NCBI GenBank assembly: GCA_003022655.1
Contig: PXSX01000083.1
Location: forward strand, 1 to 19,388
Length of the DNA: 19,388 bases
From: Bacteroidetes bacterium QH_1_64_81
GTDB taxonomy: Bacteria; Bacteroidota; Rhodothermia; Rhodothermales; Salinibacteraceae
Reading direction: 5' to 3'
Shown piece after piece: positions 1 to 6,680 of the stretch. Both the position numbers and the translations under genes were made by a program. How positions within the stretch are numbered: the stretch's first letter is position 1; every line of letters begins with the position of its first letter. The notes beneath the pieces were generated by a model. That model made no database searches. It was not told the DNA's origin and saw only the letters and a program-made list of their open reading frames with translations.

Positions 1-1
1 C

Positions 2-517
2 CACATCGACGCGTTCAACGTGCTCATCACCCTGGAAGCAGCCCTCGGAGGGGCGTACCTGTTCGTGGGACGAGACACGGCGTACCGGGACGTCAACCCA
101 CTGAAAGGGACCTACCGAGTCGTCCGTCAGACGCGCCCGGCCATTGGTCTCCTCACAGATATACTTCGCTCCCTTGCCCCTGCGGGCGTCACCTGGCACC
201 TCGATCGGTCGGTGTCGAACGTGGGGCGGCTCAAGGAACGACTCGCAGAAGCCTCTCCGGAGGGGGCGTTCGCGTGGCGACTCCGGGTGGCAGAGGACGT
301 GGACGCCACGCTCTGTACCGCGTCGGCCCCCGTCGTGACGGGTGACAGTGCGATTCTGGACGCGACCGATGTCTGGCTGCACCTTGAGGCGCTCGTCCAC
401 CACCATCACACCCTCGATGCCAACGTCGTCGACCTCCGTCCGGACGGGGAACGCTCCCCGCAGGGCCTCGGTGGGAAATTTCTTCTCGGACACCCTGAGT
501 CAGACGAGCGGTCTTAA
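2..517 (+). CDS. DUF434/DUF5616-type protein, C-terminal part (5' end outside window)
   Basis: The reading frame is open from the left edge, so the gene begins upstream. The nominal GTG at 20 is internal, because the frame already reads HIDAFN before it. The visible 171 residues start with an IDxFNVLITLEAAL segment, followed by GRDTAYRDVNPLKGTYR and, near the middle, a DRSVSNVGRLK segment and a VVTGDSAILD segment. This order (hydrophobic 'NVLITLE' strand, RD..RD motif, 'SNSGRLK'-like loop, 'TSDSxILD' strand) matches my memory of the C-terminal half of DUF434 proteins, which resembles a nuclease-like Rossmann fold. No biochemical role is established that I can name. A His-rich run (HHHH) sits near residue 134 and the last 30 residues are hydrophilic. 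It ends in TAA and is not coupled to the next gene, 145 bp downstream. The family call is from recognition, not a search. Confidence 0.6.
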   Translation, partial: HIDAFNVLITLEAALGGAYLFVGRDTAYRDVNPLKGTYRVVRQTRPAIGLLTDILRSLAPAGVTWHLDRSVSNVGRLKERLAEASPEGAFAWRLRVAEDVDATLCTASAPVVTGDSAILDATDVWLHLEALVHHHHTLDANVVDLRPDGERSPQGLGGKFLLGHPESDERS

Positions 518-662
518 AATCTGCTCCTATCCGAGCCTGATGACACGACCAAGAATTGCTGAGCGACGCACATTCACCAACGTCGCCCAAAGCCTGAGAG
601 AGAACGGAAGAACAGATTCCACGCGCGTCCTACAATCACCAATCAGCCCGTAGGAGTCATCA

Positions 663-1010
663 ATGGCGACTGTCGTAACGTACCTGCTGGTGTCGAACCC
701 CAAGGATCCCGATGCTGTGCGCACGCACCCGATTCTTGAAGAGCATGGGTTCGAGCCTCAACCGACGGAGGACGGGGAGGATGGCGGACCCCCGTCCCTC
801 AAATTCGCCGTTGCGAGTGCTCTGGAAGACAGTACAAGCTTAGAGGCCCCGTGTAAGGAACTGTCGGCAGACTTTCCAGATGCCACCATTACCTTTTGCG
901 AAGTTGAAGAACGATTTGAACAGGTCGAGCATTTCCGATCTGTCGTGATCATCGACGGTCAAGAGGCGGGGGAAATTGAGCACGGATACGTTTTTAATAT
1001 CGGTACGTAA
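663..1010 (+). CDS. small acidic hypothetical protein (115 aa)
   Basis: I do not recognise this protein. It starts at an ATG preceded by AGGAG (652-656), a good Shine-Dalgarno sequence 6 nt upstream, which supports the start. The product is soluble, with no signal peptide or membrane segment. It opens with a beta-strand-like segment (TVVTYLLVSNP), then has an acidic Gly/Asp/Glu-rich stretch (about residues 36-46), and ends in alternating hydrophobic segments (FRSVVIIDGQ and YVFNIGT), suggesting a small alpha/beta fold. The Asp/Glu excess fits a halophile. It stands alone with non-coding sequence on both sides, so it is probably monocistronic. It may be a lineage-restricted protein. Confidence is for it being a real gene. 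Confidence 0.7.
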   Translation: MATVVTYLLVSNPKDPDAVRTHPILEEHGFEPQPTEDGEDGGPPSLKFAVASALEDSTSLEAPCKELSADFPDATITFCEVEERFEQVEHFRSVVIIDGQEAGEIEHGYVFNIGT

Positions 1011-1187
1011 TCACGCGAATGAGTCTGTACCGGGACTGCGGAAGCGCATTGTAGGTAGGATGAATCCCGTTTAATTTCGAAACAGTGGATATAGACATTA
1101 AATGAAGGAGGAAGAAGGGAGGAACCTTTCAATCAGGTATAAATTCCAAATCTCAGCGGTTATTCACTAACGATCGTACTTAGAATC

Positions 1188-1496
1188 ATGGACACAGAAT
1201 TTCAAATGGAAGTCATGGACCAACAGGAAGCTGAACGTGAACTCGGGGCGAGCGGAGGACGGGGCCGTACGTCCAAGTATGAGCCTATTGCCCAGAAGTG
1301 GGGTGAGATCGACGATGGTGAAGCGATCGTACTCTCCGATCTGGAGCAGAACGACATTCAGAATCTGCGCAACCTTCTTTATCGCCGGTTCGGGAAAGAG
1401 AACGTGATCGTGCGTTCGGCCCAGCAGGAGGATGATAGCTACAAGGCGGTCGTCCGGGCCCGAGAAGACGATGAGTACCTCCGGAACGACGAGTAA
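1188..1496 (+). CDS. small hypothetical protein (102 aa)
   Basis: I do not recognise the family. The N-terminal 40 residues are charged and Gly/Arg-containing (a GASGGRGR run) and look disordered. The remainder reads as a compact domain: an acidic loop and strand (DDGEAIVLSD), a helix (NDIQNLRNLLYRRFG), then a strand (ENVIVRSA) and another strand (SYKAVVRARE). A helix followed by 'FGKENVIVRSA' suggests a small ferredoxin-like or DNA/RNA-binding fold, but this is only inference. No convincing Shine-Dalgarno sequence lies directly before the ATG; a purine-rich stretch (1104-1122) is too far upstream. An in-frame ATG at codon 7 is an alternative start. The gene is followed by two hairpins and faces the convergent aldehyde dehydrogenase gene. 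Confidence 0.65.
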   Translation: MDTEFQMEVMDQQEAERELGASGGRGRTSKYEPIAQKWGEIDDGEAIVLSDLEQNDIQNLRNLLYRRFGKENVIVRSAQQEDDSYKAVVRAREDDEYLRNDE

Positions 1497-1510
1497 ATGG
1501 GTGCAGCGTC

Positions 1511-1538
1511 GTCTCCGCTCTTTACCTCTGGCGGAGAC
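1511..1538. terminator. hairpin just downstream of the 102-aa gene
   Basis: GTCTCCGC (1511-1518) pairs perfectly with GCGGAGAC (1531-1538) around a 12-nt loop. It lies 14 bp after the stop codon of the plus-strand gene. No T-run follows, so this may be an accessory stem to the stronger hairpin at 1552-1590. Confidence 0.4.
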
Positions 1539-1551
1539 CGGATTCATTCAA

Positions 1552-1590
1552 AAACGGGTGGTGATGTTGCACACACATCACCACCCGTTT
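1552..1590. terminator. strong hairpin, probable bidirectional terminator
   Basis: AAACGGGTGGTGATGT (1552-1567) and its exact reverse complement (1575-1590) form a perfect 16-bp stem with a 7-nt loop. The stem ends in A/T pairs, giving a short U tract in transcripts of either strand (AAAA on the left, TTT on the right). It lies between two convergent genes, 55 bp after one stop codon and 34 bp from the other, where a shared terminator is expected. Confidence 0.8.
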
Positions 1591-1624
1591 GGGTGAAGAC
1601 CTCCTTTGTTGGTACAGATTTGAG

Positions 1625-3112
1625 TTAGTCTTCGACCGAGTCCATCTGCGCCTTCTGGAGCTGTCCGGAATAGTCGACATAGAGGGTTTTGTGTTCGGTC
1701 CAGAACTCGAAGGCAGCGTAGCCGCCGTCGCGCTGGCCGTTTCCGGTGCCCTTCACCCCGCCGAAGGGCATGTGCGCCTCGGCCCCGATCGTGGGCCCGT
1801 TGACGTAGGTAATGCCCGCCTCCAGGTCGCGCATGGCGTGGAAGCTCTTGTTGACGTCCTGCGTGTAGATGGACGATGAGAGGCCGTACTTTGCGTTGTT
1901 GGCCACCTCCACGGCCTCGTCGTAGGAGCTCACCTCGAAGACCGACAGTACGGGTCCAAAGACCTCCTCTCGAGCAATCGTCAGATCGGGGGTCACGTCT
2001 GTGAAGAGCGTGGGCTGGTAGAAGTGACCACCGAGCCCGTCGACCGTGGTCGGGGAACCGCCCATGACCAGCGTGGCCCCCTCGTCCTGGCCGATCTCCA
2101 CGTAGCGGTGGACGTTTTCTACGGCGGCCTCGTTAATGAGCGGCCCCACGTCCGTGCCGTCTTCGTTGCCATCCCCGAGGACGAGCGTCTCAGCTTCGTC
2201 CTGAATCATCTCTACGAACTCGTTGTGGACCGCCTCGTGGCAGATGAGGCGGCTCGTGGCCGTGCACCGCTGTCCCGTGGTGCCGTATGCCCCCCAGATG
2301 GCACCCTCTAGGGCGAGATCGAGGTCGGCGTCGTCCATCACGATCATCGGGTTCTTGCCCCCCATCTCCAGCGAGATCGGCTTGTTCAGGCGCCCGCAGG
2401 TTTCGGCGATAGACGTCCCTACTTCGTAGGAGCCGGTAAATCCAATGGCGTCGACCTCGGGGTGCTCAACGAGCGCCTCGCCCGCCTCGTCGGCCCCGTT
2501 GACGACGTTGATGACCCCATCGGGAATGCCGGCGTCGATGAGCGTCTGCACGAAGCGCAAGCCACTGTGGGGGGCGTCCTCGCTGGGCTTGAAGAGGATG
2601 GTGTTGCCCGCCGCGAGGGCCGGGAAGATCTTCCAGGACGGGACGGCGACCGGAAAATTCCAGGCCGTAATGACGCCGCACACCCCGAGCGGACGGCGAA
2701 TCGCCATGTTCATCTTGTCGGGCAATTCGCTCGGAACGGTGGTGCCGAAGAGCCGTCGCGTCTCGCTGGCCGCATAGTACGCAGTGTCGATGGCTTCCTG
2801 AATGTCGCCCTTCGTTTCGAAGAACGGCTTTCCCATCTCGCGAGTCATCGCGCGGGCAATGTCTTCCTTGCGCTCGACGAGCAGGTCGCCGGACGCCTTG
2901 AGAATCTTGCCTCGATCGGGGGCGGGCGTGTCGCTCCAGCCATCGAGGGCCTCGCGGGCGGCATGGGCGGCCTCGTCCACATCGGCTGGCCCGGAATTCG
3001 GAAAGTGCCCGATAAGGTCGTCGGGGTCGGCCGGATTGCGGTTTTCGAAGGTCTGCCGGGTACTCGCTTTCTGCCAGCGACCGTCGATGTAGTTTTCGAA
3101 TGTGTCAGACAT
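1625..3112 (-). CDS. NAD(P)-dependent aldehyde dehydrogenase
   Basis: The 495-aa product is a full-length ALDH-superfamily enzyme that oxidises an aldehyde to the acid with NAD(P)+. Signature residues are present: the WNFP motif with Asn152, KPSE with cofactor-binding Lys175, the Rossmann FTGSYEVG segment (225-232), the general base Glu249 in LEMGGKNP, the nucleophile Cys283 in GQRC, and EEVFGPV (382-388). The C-terminal oligomerisation segment is intact. The start at 3112 ([13 protein letters not shown]) is chosen because family proteins begin there; a longer frame from 3190 adds 26 residues of unlikely sequence. The substrate cannot be read from sequence. The '[15 protein letters not shown]' C-terminus suggests a semialdehyde or small aliphatic/amino-aldehyde dehydrogenase rather than a CoA-acylating type. 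It is cytoplasmic and transcribed divergently from an aminotransferase gene, compatible with a shared catabolic role but not proof of one. Confidence 0.93.
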   Translation of the reverse strand: MSDTFENYIDGRWQKASTRQTFENRNPADPDDLIGHFPNSGPADVDEAAHAAREALDGWSDTPAPDRGKILKASGDLLVERKEDIARAMTREMGKPFFETKGDIQEAIDTAYYAASETRRLFGTTVPSELPDKMNMAIRRPLGVCGVITAWNFPVAVPSWKIFPALAAGNTILFKPSEDAPHSGLRFVQTLIDAGIPDGVINVVNGADEAGEALVEHPEVDAIGFTGSYEVGTSIAETCGRLNKPISLEMGGKNPMIVMDDADLDLALEGAIWGAYGTTGQRCTATSRLICHEAVHNEFVEMIQDEAETLVLGDGNEDGTDVGPLINEAAVENVHRYVEIGQDEGATLVMGGSPTTVDGLGGHFYQPTLFTDVTPDLTIAREEVFGPVLSVFEVSSYDEAVEVANNAKYGLSSSIYTQDVNKSFHAMRDLEAGITYVNGPTIGAEAHMPFGGVKGTGNGQRDGGYAAFEFWTEHKTLYVDYSGQLQKAQMDSVED

Positions 3113-3314
3113 ACTGAGCAGAGACTTGTCGGGTGATCGAGAGGAGAAAAGCGCTTTTTCAAACCTAGGCGCCGCGGGGCCAAAGTACAATTCTGCCGAT
3201 CCAGCCCCTGTTCGTGCTGAATGCCGGGACAGCCCTTATCGGTGAACCTCTGGGGGAGGACGGAGTACGTGTGAGCGCTGGTTTGCTCCCGAACTGCTCC
3301 CCCCGTCTATCCCC

Positions 3315-4523
3315 ATGGCTTCCCCCGCGACGACGACCGCCCCCGATCTCGACTCGTACGTATCGGAGCGCGTCCAAGAGACGCCCCCGAGCGGCATCCG
3401 TCGGTTCTTCGACATTGCCGCCACGATGGACGACGTCATTTCGCTAGGCATTGGGGAGCCCGACTTCGTCTCGCCGGACCCGGTGCTGGACGCCGGGATC
3501 GAGGCGCTCGAAAACGGCCGCACGAACTACACGTCGAACGCGGGGATGGCGGAGCTCCGCGAGCTCATTGCCGACGACTATGAGGAGCGGTTTGGGCTCT
3601 CCTATGATCCGGAGCGCGAGATTATCGCGACGGTTGGGTGCAGCGAGGCGATGCAATTGGCGATGCAGGCCCTCCTTGACCCAGGCGACGAGGTGCTCAT
3701 CCCGGAGCCGTGCTTCGTCTCCTACGGTCCCTCCGCGCGCTTCGCCGGAGGAGAAGTGGTGCACGTCCCGACCCACGTCGAGAACGACTTCCAGGTTACG
3801 GCCGCCGACATCGAGCCTCACATCACCGAGCGGTCGAAGGTCCTCTTCCTCGGCTATCCCAACAACCCGACCGGGGCGGTGCTCCGGCGCGACACCCTGC
3901 AGGAGATCGCGCAGCTCGTCGTCGACCACGATCTGATGGTCGTCTCGGACGAAATTTACGACCAACTGATCTACGGTACGGCTCACGAGCGCGGTCACGT
4001 CTGCGTCCCCACGGTCGAGGGCCTCCGGAGGCGCACCGTGCTCATCGGCGGCTTCTCTAAGAATTACGCCATGACCGGGTGGCGCATCGGGTTTGCCTGT
4101 GCCCCGGAGCCGCTCCTGCAGGCGATGCACAAGGTGCACCAGTACATGATTATGAGCGCGCCCACCGTGGCGCAGGAAGGGGCCATCGCCGCGCTCCGCG
4201 AGAGCCGGGAGAGCATGGAGGAGATGCGGCAGAGCTACGACGAGCGCCGTCGCACCATCGTGGAGGGCCTGAACGACGCAGGGCTACCGACCTTCGAGCC
4301 GGAAGGGGCGTTCTACTGCTTCCCCGACATTACCTCCACGGGGATGTCCTCGGAAGACTTCGCGCAGACGCTCCTGAAGGAGGAACAGGTGGCCTGCGTC
4401 CCCGGCACGGCGTTCGGCCCGAGTGGAGAAGGATACGTGCGCTGCTCGTACGCCACCGGCCTCGTCGACATTGATGAAGCGATCCTCCGAATCGACCGGT
4501 TCGCTACGCGGCATCGCGAGTGA
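3315..4523 (+). CDS. class I PLP-dependent aminotransferase
   Basis: The 402-aa protein is a complete fold-type I aminotransferase. Visible landmarks are LGIGEPDF (44-51), the YPNNPTG motif (181-187) with the PLP-ring-contacting Asn, SDEIY (211-215) with the Asp that holds the pyridine nitrogen and the Tyr that contacts O3', the Schiff-base Lys249 in GGFSKNYAMTGWRIG, and a C-terminal Arg in YVRCSYAT that normally binds the substrate carboxylate. The motif pattern fits the I-gamma group (AspC/PatA-like: aspartate, aromatic or N-acetyl-diaminopimelate aminotransferases). The amino donor cannot be decided here. The ATG at 3315 begins a Thr/Ala-rich leader of about 12 residues before conserved sequence; the next ATG is codon 38, too late. 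It diverges from the ALDH gene and is followed by prfB after 125 bp. Confidence 0.93.
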   Translation: MASPATTTAPDLDSYVSERVQETPPSGIRRFFDIAATMDDVISLGIGEPDFVSPDPVLDAGIEALENGRTNYTSNAGMAELRELIADDYEERFGLSYDPEREIIATVGCSEAMQLAMQALLDPGDEVLIPEPCFVSYGPSARFAGGEVVHVPTHVENDFQVTAADIEPHITERSKVLFLGYPNNPTGAVLRRDTLQEIAQLVVDHDLMVVSDEIYDQLIYGTAHERGHVCVPTVEGLRRRTVLIGGFSKNYAMTGWRIGFACAPEPLLQAMHKVHQYMIMSAPTVAQEGAIAALRESRESMEEMRQSYDERRRTIVEGLNDAGLPTFEPEGAFYCFPDITSTGMSSEDFAQTLLKEEQVACVPGTAFGPSGEGYVRCSYATGLVDIDEAILRIDRFATRHRE

Positions 4524-4648
4524 GCTCCTCCGGACGACGTGGGCCGCTGCCCGAGCAGAAACATCCCGGTGCACACGGCGGTTGGTGGACTCGAAATTAC
4601 AGGCTCCCTGGTCATCTATCTCCCTGAATTTCAAATACTTGTGTTGCC

Positions 4649-5789
4649 ATGAAAACATACTCCGACGAGGATCTCGAACAACTAATCGAGCGCGTCGAGG
4701 CGCTCGGGGGCTATCTTTGACGTAGACGGTCGCCGCATGACCGTCGAGGAGCTGAACCAGGAGCGCATGGACCCGGACTTCTGGGACGACCCTGATCGGG
4801 CCCGAGAAATTGAGAAACGCATTGCCCGCGAAAAGGAATGGATTGAGGCCTGGGAGGACGTTAAGGAACGGGCCGAAGACATTGAGACGCTCCAGCTTCT
4901 CGCCGAGGAGGAGGACGCGGACATGGAGGAGGAAATTGCCGCGGAAGCCTGGGCGCTCGAAAAGAAGCTCGATCGGCTGGAGCTTGAGAGCCTGCTCGAC
5001 GATCCCGACGACGAGCGCGATGCGATCATCAACATCAACCCGGGGGCCGGGGGCACCGAGGGGCAGGACTGGGCGGACATGCTGCTTCGCATGTACATGC
5101 GCTGGGCGGAAGAGAATGAATTCGAGACCGAGCTCCTCCATCATCAGCCCGGCGAAGAAGCCGGCATCAAGAGCGCCACCCTGAATGTGCAGGGAGAGTA
5201 CGCCTACGGCCGTCTGAAGAGCGAAACTGGGGTCCATCGACTGGTCCGGATTTCGCCGTTTGATGCCGACAGTCGTCGCCACACCTCTTTTGCCAGCGTC
5301 TTCGTTTACCCCGAGGTGGACGACAGCATTAGCGTGGACCTGGACGAGGGCGAGATTGAGCTGCAGACCTTTCGGTCGGGGGGCAAAGGCGGGCAGCACG
5401 TGAACCGGGTGGAGACCGGGGTTCGACTCATCTGGACCGGCACGCTGTCCGACGGGGAAGAGACGACCGTCCGGGCCGCATGCACGCAGGAGCGGAGCCA
5501 GCACCAGAACCGTCGCCGTGCCCGGAAGATGCTGCAGAGCCGCATCTACCAGGCCGAGCGCGAGATCCAGCAGCGAGAAAAGGAAAAAATCGAGAGTCAG
5601 AAGAAGAGCATCGAGTGGGGCAGTCAAATCCGGTCGTACGTCCTGCATCCATATACCATGGTGAATGACCACCGGACGGAGACCAAGATCACCGACGCTG
5701 AGGCGGTGCTCGATGGGGAGAAGCTGGACCCGTTGATTAAGGCCTATCTGTTGAAGGGCAAGAAGGATCGGGACACGTCCCCGGTTTAG
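4649..5789 (+). CDS. prfB: peptide chain release factor 2, with programmed +1 frameshift
   Basis: RF2 terminates translation at UGA and UAA. The gene is read as 4649-4717 then 4719-5789, with base 4718 skipped, giving 379 residues. The first 23 codons (MKTYSDEDLEQLIERVEALG then GYL) run to an in-frame TGA at 4718-4720; the downstream frame continues DVDGRRMTVEELNQERMDPD, matching the RF2 N-terminus. The anticodon-like SPF tripeptide typical of RF2 is at residues 202-204 and the peptidyl-hydrolysis GGQ motif at 247-249 (KGGQHVNRVETGVR). The N-terminal helical domain is rich in Glu and Arg, as usual for RF2. Calling only the ATG at 4737 would drop 29 residues, including conserved ones. Expression should be autoregulated: low RF2 favours the shift. 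No obvious Shine-Dalgarno sequence precedes the ATG. Confidence 0.97.
4706..4721 (+). promoter_or_regulatory. prfB programmed +1 frameshift site
   Basis: The sequence GGGGGCTATCTTTGAC has all canonical parts: a Shine-Dalgarno-like G-run (4706-4710), the slippery CTT codon (4715-4717), the in-frame TGA (4718-4720) and the following C that weakens termination. The peptidyl tRNA-Leu slips from CUU to UUU and GAC is read next. The G-run sits one base further from CTT than in E. coli, which could slightly alter efficiency. Confidence 0.96.
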
Positions 5790-6146
5790 ACCCGCTGATT
5801 TCTTGAATTGTCCGGCAGCGTAGTTTCCCCGTAGGAGCGGGGGGCTGCAGCTTTCTTCTTGGGAGGAGGAGGCGCATCGATGAGGCGCATAGAGCCCTCC
5901 GTGGAGAAACATCGAGATAGGGTAAGCGTTATAACTTTTCACTGCGAACGCAGGATACTGCGCTGGCCAAGCATTCAGCACGGAAAGAAAGGCTTTGGTG
6001 GCCTCTGTTCGTGCTCGCGCTGGCTACCGACCGTTGGATGAAGAGGCGGCTTCGGAGTTCGGAAGTCGTGCCTGGCGCTCGTCCCGGCTACCGGGTCGAG
6101 CGCTTTTTTGCACTATGCGTTTTTGGATGGTTGACTCCTTGCCTTT
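5790..6146. other. 357-bp non-coding leader region before rimP
   Basis: No convincing gene lies here. Frames that remain open lack ribosome sites and resemble nothing known. I looked for tRNA, tmRNA, SRP and RNase P signatures and saw none. Visible structure: a weak hairpin CCCCG(5827-5831)/CGGGG(5838-5842) just after prfB; a small dyad CTGCG(5942-5946)/CGCAG(5949-5953); TAACTTTT at 5932-5939, close to the Bacteroidota -7 consensus TAnnTTTG but without a clear -33 element; and an intrinsic terminator at 6075-6109. A promoter for the rimP-nusA-infB cluster and a long structured leader, or a small RNA ending at the terminator, are the two readings. Confidence 0.5.
6075..6109 (+). terminator. 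intrinsic terminator or attenuator upstream of rimP
   Basis: The arm GCGCTCG (6075-6081) pairs with CGAGCGC (6097-6103). After a T-T mismatch the stem continues as CCCGG/CCGGG (6083-6087 with 6091-6095) around a CTA triloop. A run of six T (6104-6109) follows directly. This is a textbook Rho-independent terminator for the plus strand. It lies 38 bp before the rimP start and 285 bp after prfB, so it may act as a leader attenuator or end a small RNA rather than simply terminating prfB. Confidence 0.88.
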
Positions 6147-6150
6147 GTGA
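6115..6150 (+). other. possible 11-codon leader ORF overlapping the rimP start
   Basis: An ATG 5 bp after the terminator T-run opens an 11-codon frame (MRFWMVDSLPL) whose TGA at 6148-6150 overlaps the rimP GTG at 6147-6149. Such GTGA overlaps often couple translation of adjacent genes. No Shine-Dalgarno sequence is visible and an ORF this short arises easily by chance. Confidence 0.25.
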
Positions 6151-6614
6151 ATCCCACACAGCAGCGTCTTGCCGACCGAGTTCGCGGTTTGACTAAAGAA
6201 GTCATTGTCGGCACCGACTACTTTTTGGTCGACGTAGAGGTTCGGGGACACGAGGGAACCCGCGTTGTCGAAGTATACGTGGATTCCGAGCAGGACATGG
6301 GACACGACGACCTTGCGTTGATTAGCAAAGAAATAGGCTTTTTACTGGACGTGGAGGATGTGGTGGAGGGAAGCTACAAGTTAGAGCTTTCCTCGCCCGG
6401 GATTAAGCGTCCTTTGACGATGCCGCAGCAGTATCGGAAGAACGTTGGACGCACATTGCGTGTACGATTTAAAGATGGGGACGATGAAGAGATCGTGGTC
6501 GGGGATCTGACAGACGCAAATGACGAGATGATTGAGCTTGAGTTGCCCTCGGGGGAGCGTCTTCGGCTCCCGTACGCGGACGTCACTCAGGCCCGGATTG
6601 AATTGCCCTGGTGA
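6147..6614 (+). CDS. rimP: ribosome maturation factor RimP
   Basis: RimP helps assemble the 3' domain of 16S rRNA in the 30S subunit. The 155-aa product has the usual length and the usual two-part layout: an N-terminal alpha/beta domain (LVDVEVRGHEGTRVVEVYVDSE, then LISKEIGFLLD.EDVVEGSYKLELSSPGIKRPL) and a C-terminal SH3-like domain (VGRTLRVRFKDGD to YADVTQARIEL). The 'YKLELSSPGIKRPL' segment is the family hallmark. It uses a GTG start with no clear Shine-Dalgarno sequence. It heads the rimP-nusA-infB cluster, 66 bp before the preferred nusA start, an order conserved across bacteria. A terminator hairpin lies directly upstream, so its expression may be controlled by read-through. Confidence 0.95.
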   Translation: MNPTQQRLADRVRGLTKEVIVGTDYFLVDVEVRGHEGTRVVEVYVDSEQDMGHDDLALISKEIGFLLDVEDVVEGSYKLELSSPGIKRPLTMPQQYRKNVGRTLRVRFKDGDDEEIVVGDLTDANDEMIELELPSGERLRLPYADVTQARIELPW

Positions 6615-6680
6615 TTCCATATGCTGGGGCCTGAAGACCACCGACCCGAGCGGACACTTCTTCACAGGACGAGACGGATT

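Noticed and set aside
400..412. CATCACC-rich stretch coding for His residues, considered as a repeat or tag
   Set aside because: It encodes HHHH within the DUF434-like protein and is not repeated nearby; it is just a local His run.
1102..1170. 22-codon frame MKEEEGRNLSIRYKFQISAV.. before the 102-aa gene
   Set aside because: It has no Shine-Dalgarno sequence of its own and no conserved features; its start is the purine-rich stretch itself.
3113..3190. Longer N-terminus for the aldehyde dehydrogenase from 3190
   Set aside because: The additional 26 residues have no family similarity and no targeting signal; [11 protein letters not shown] at 3112 is the normal start.
4284..5981. Long open frame on the minus strand (565 codons) opposite the aminotransferase end and prfB
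   Set aside because: It is antisense to two well-supported genes, has no recognisable domain, and is a by-product of high-GC codon use.
5859..6041. 60-codon frame in the rimP leader
   Set aside because: It has no recognisable protein features and lies in a structured non-coding leader.
5790..6074. tRNA, tmRNA, SRP RNA or RNase P RNA in the rimP leader
   Set aside because: No T-loop, tag-peptide, SRP tetraloop or P RNA consensus segments could be found by eye.
6621..6680. Upstream ATG for nusA at 6621
   Set aside because: It adds 20 non-conserved residues and lies only 6 bp after rimP; the conserved start MRSEDLISSF is at 6681.
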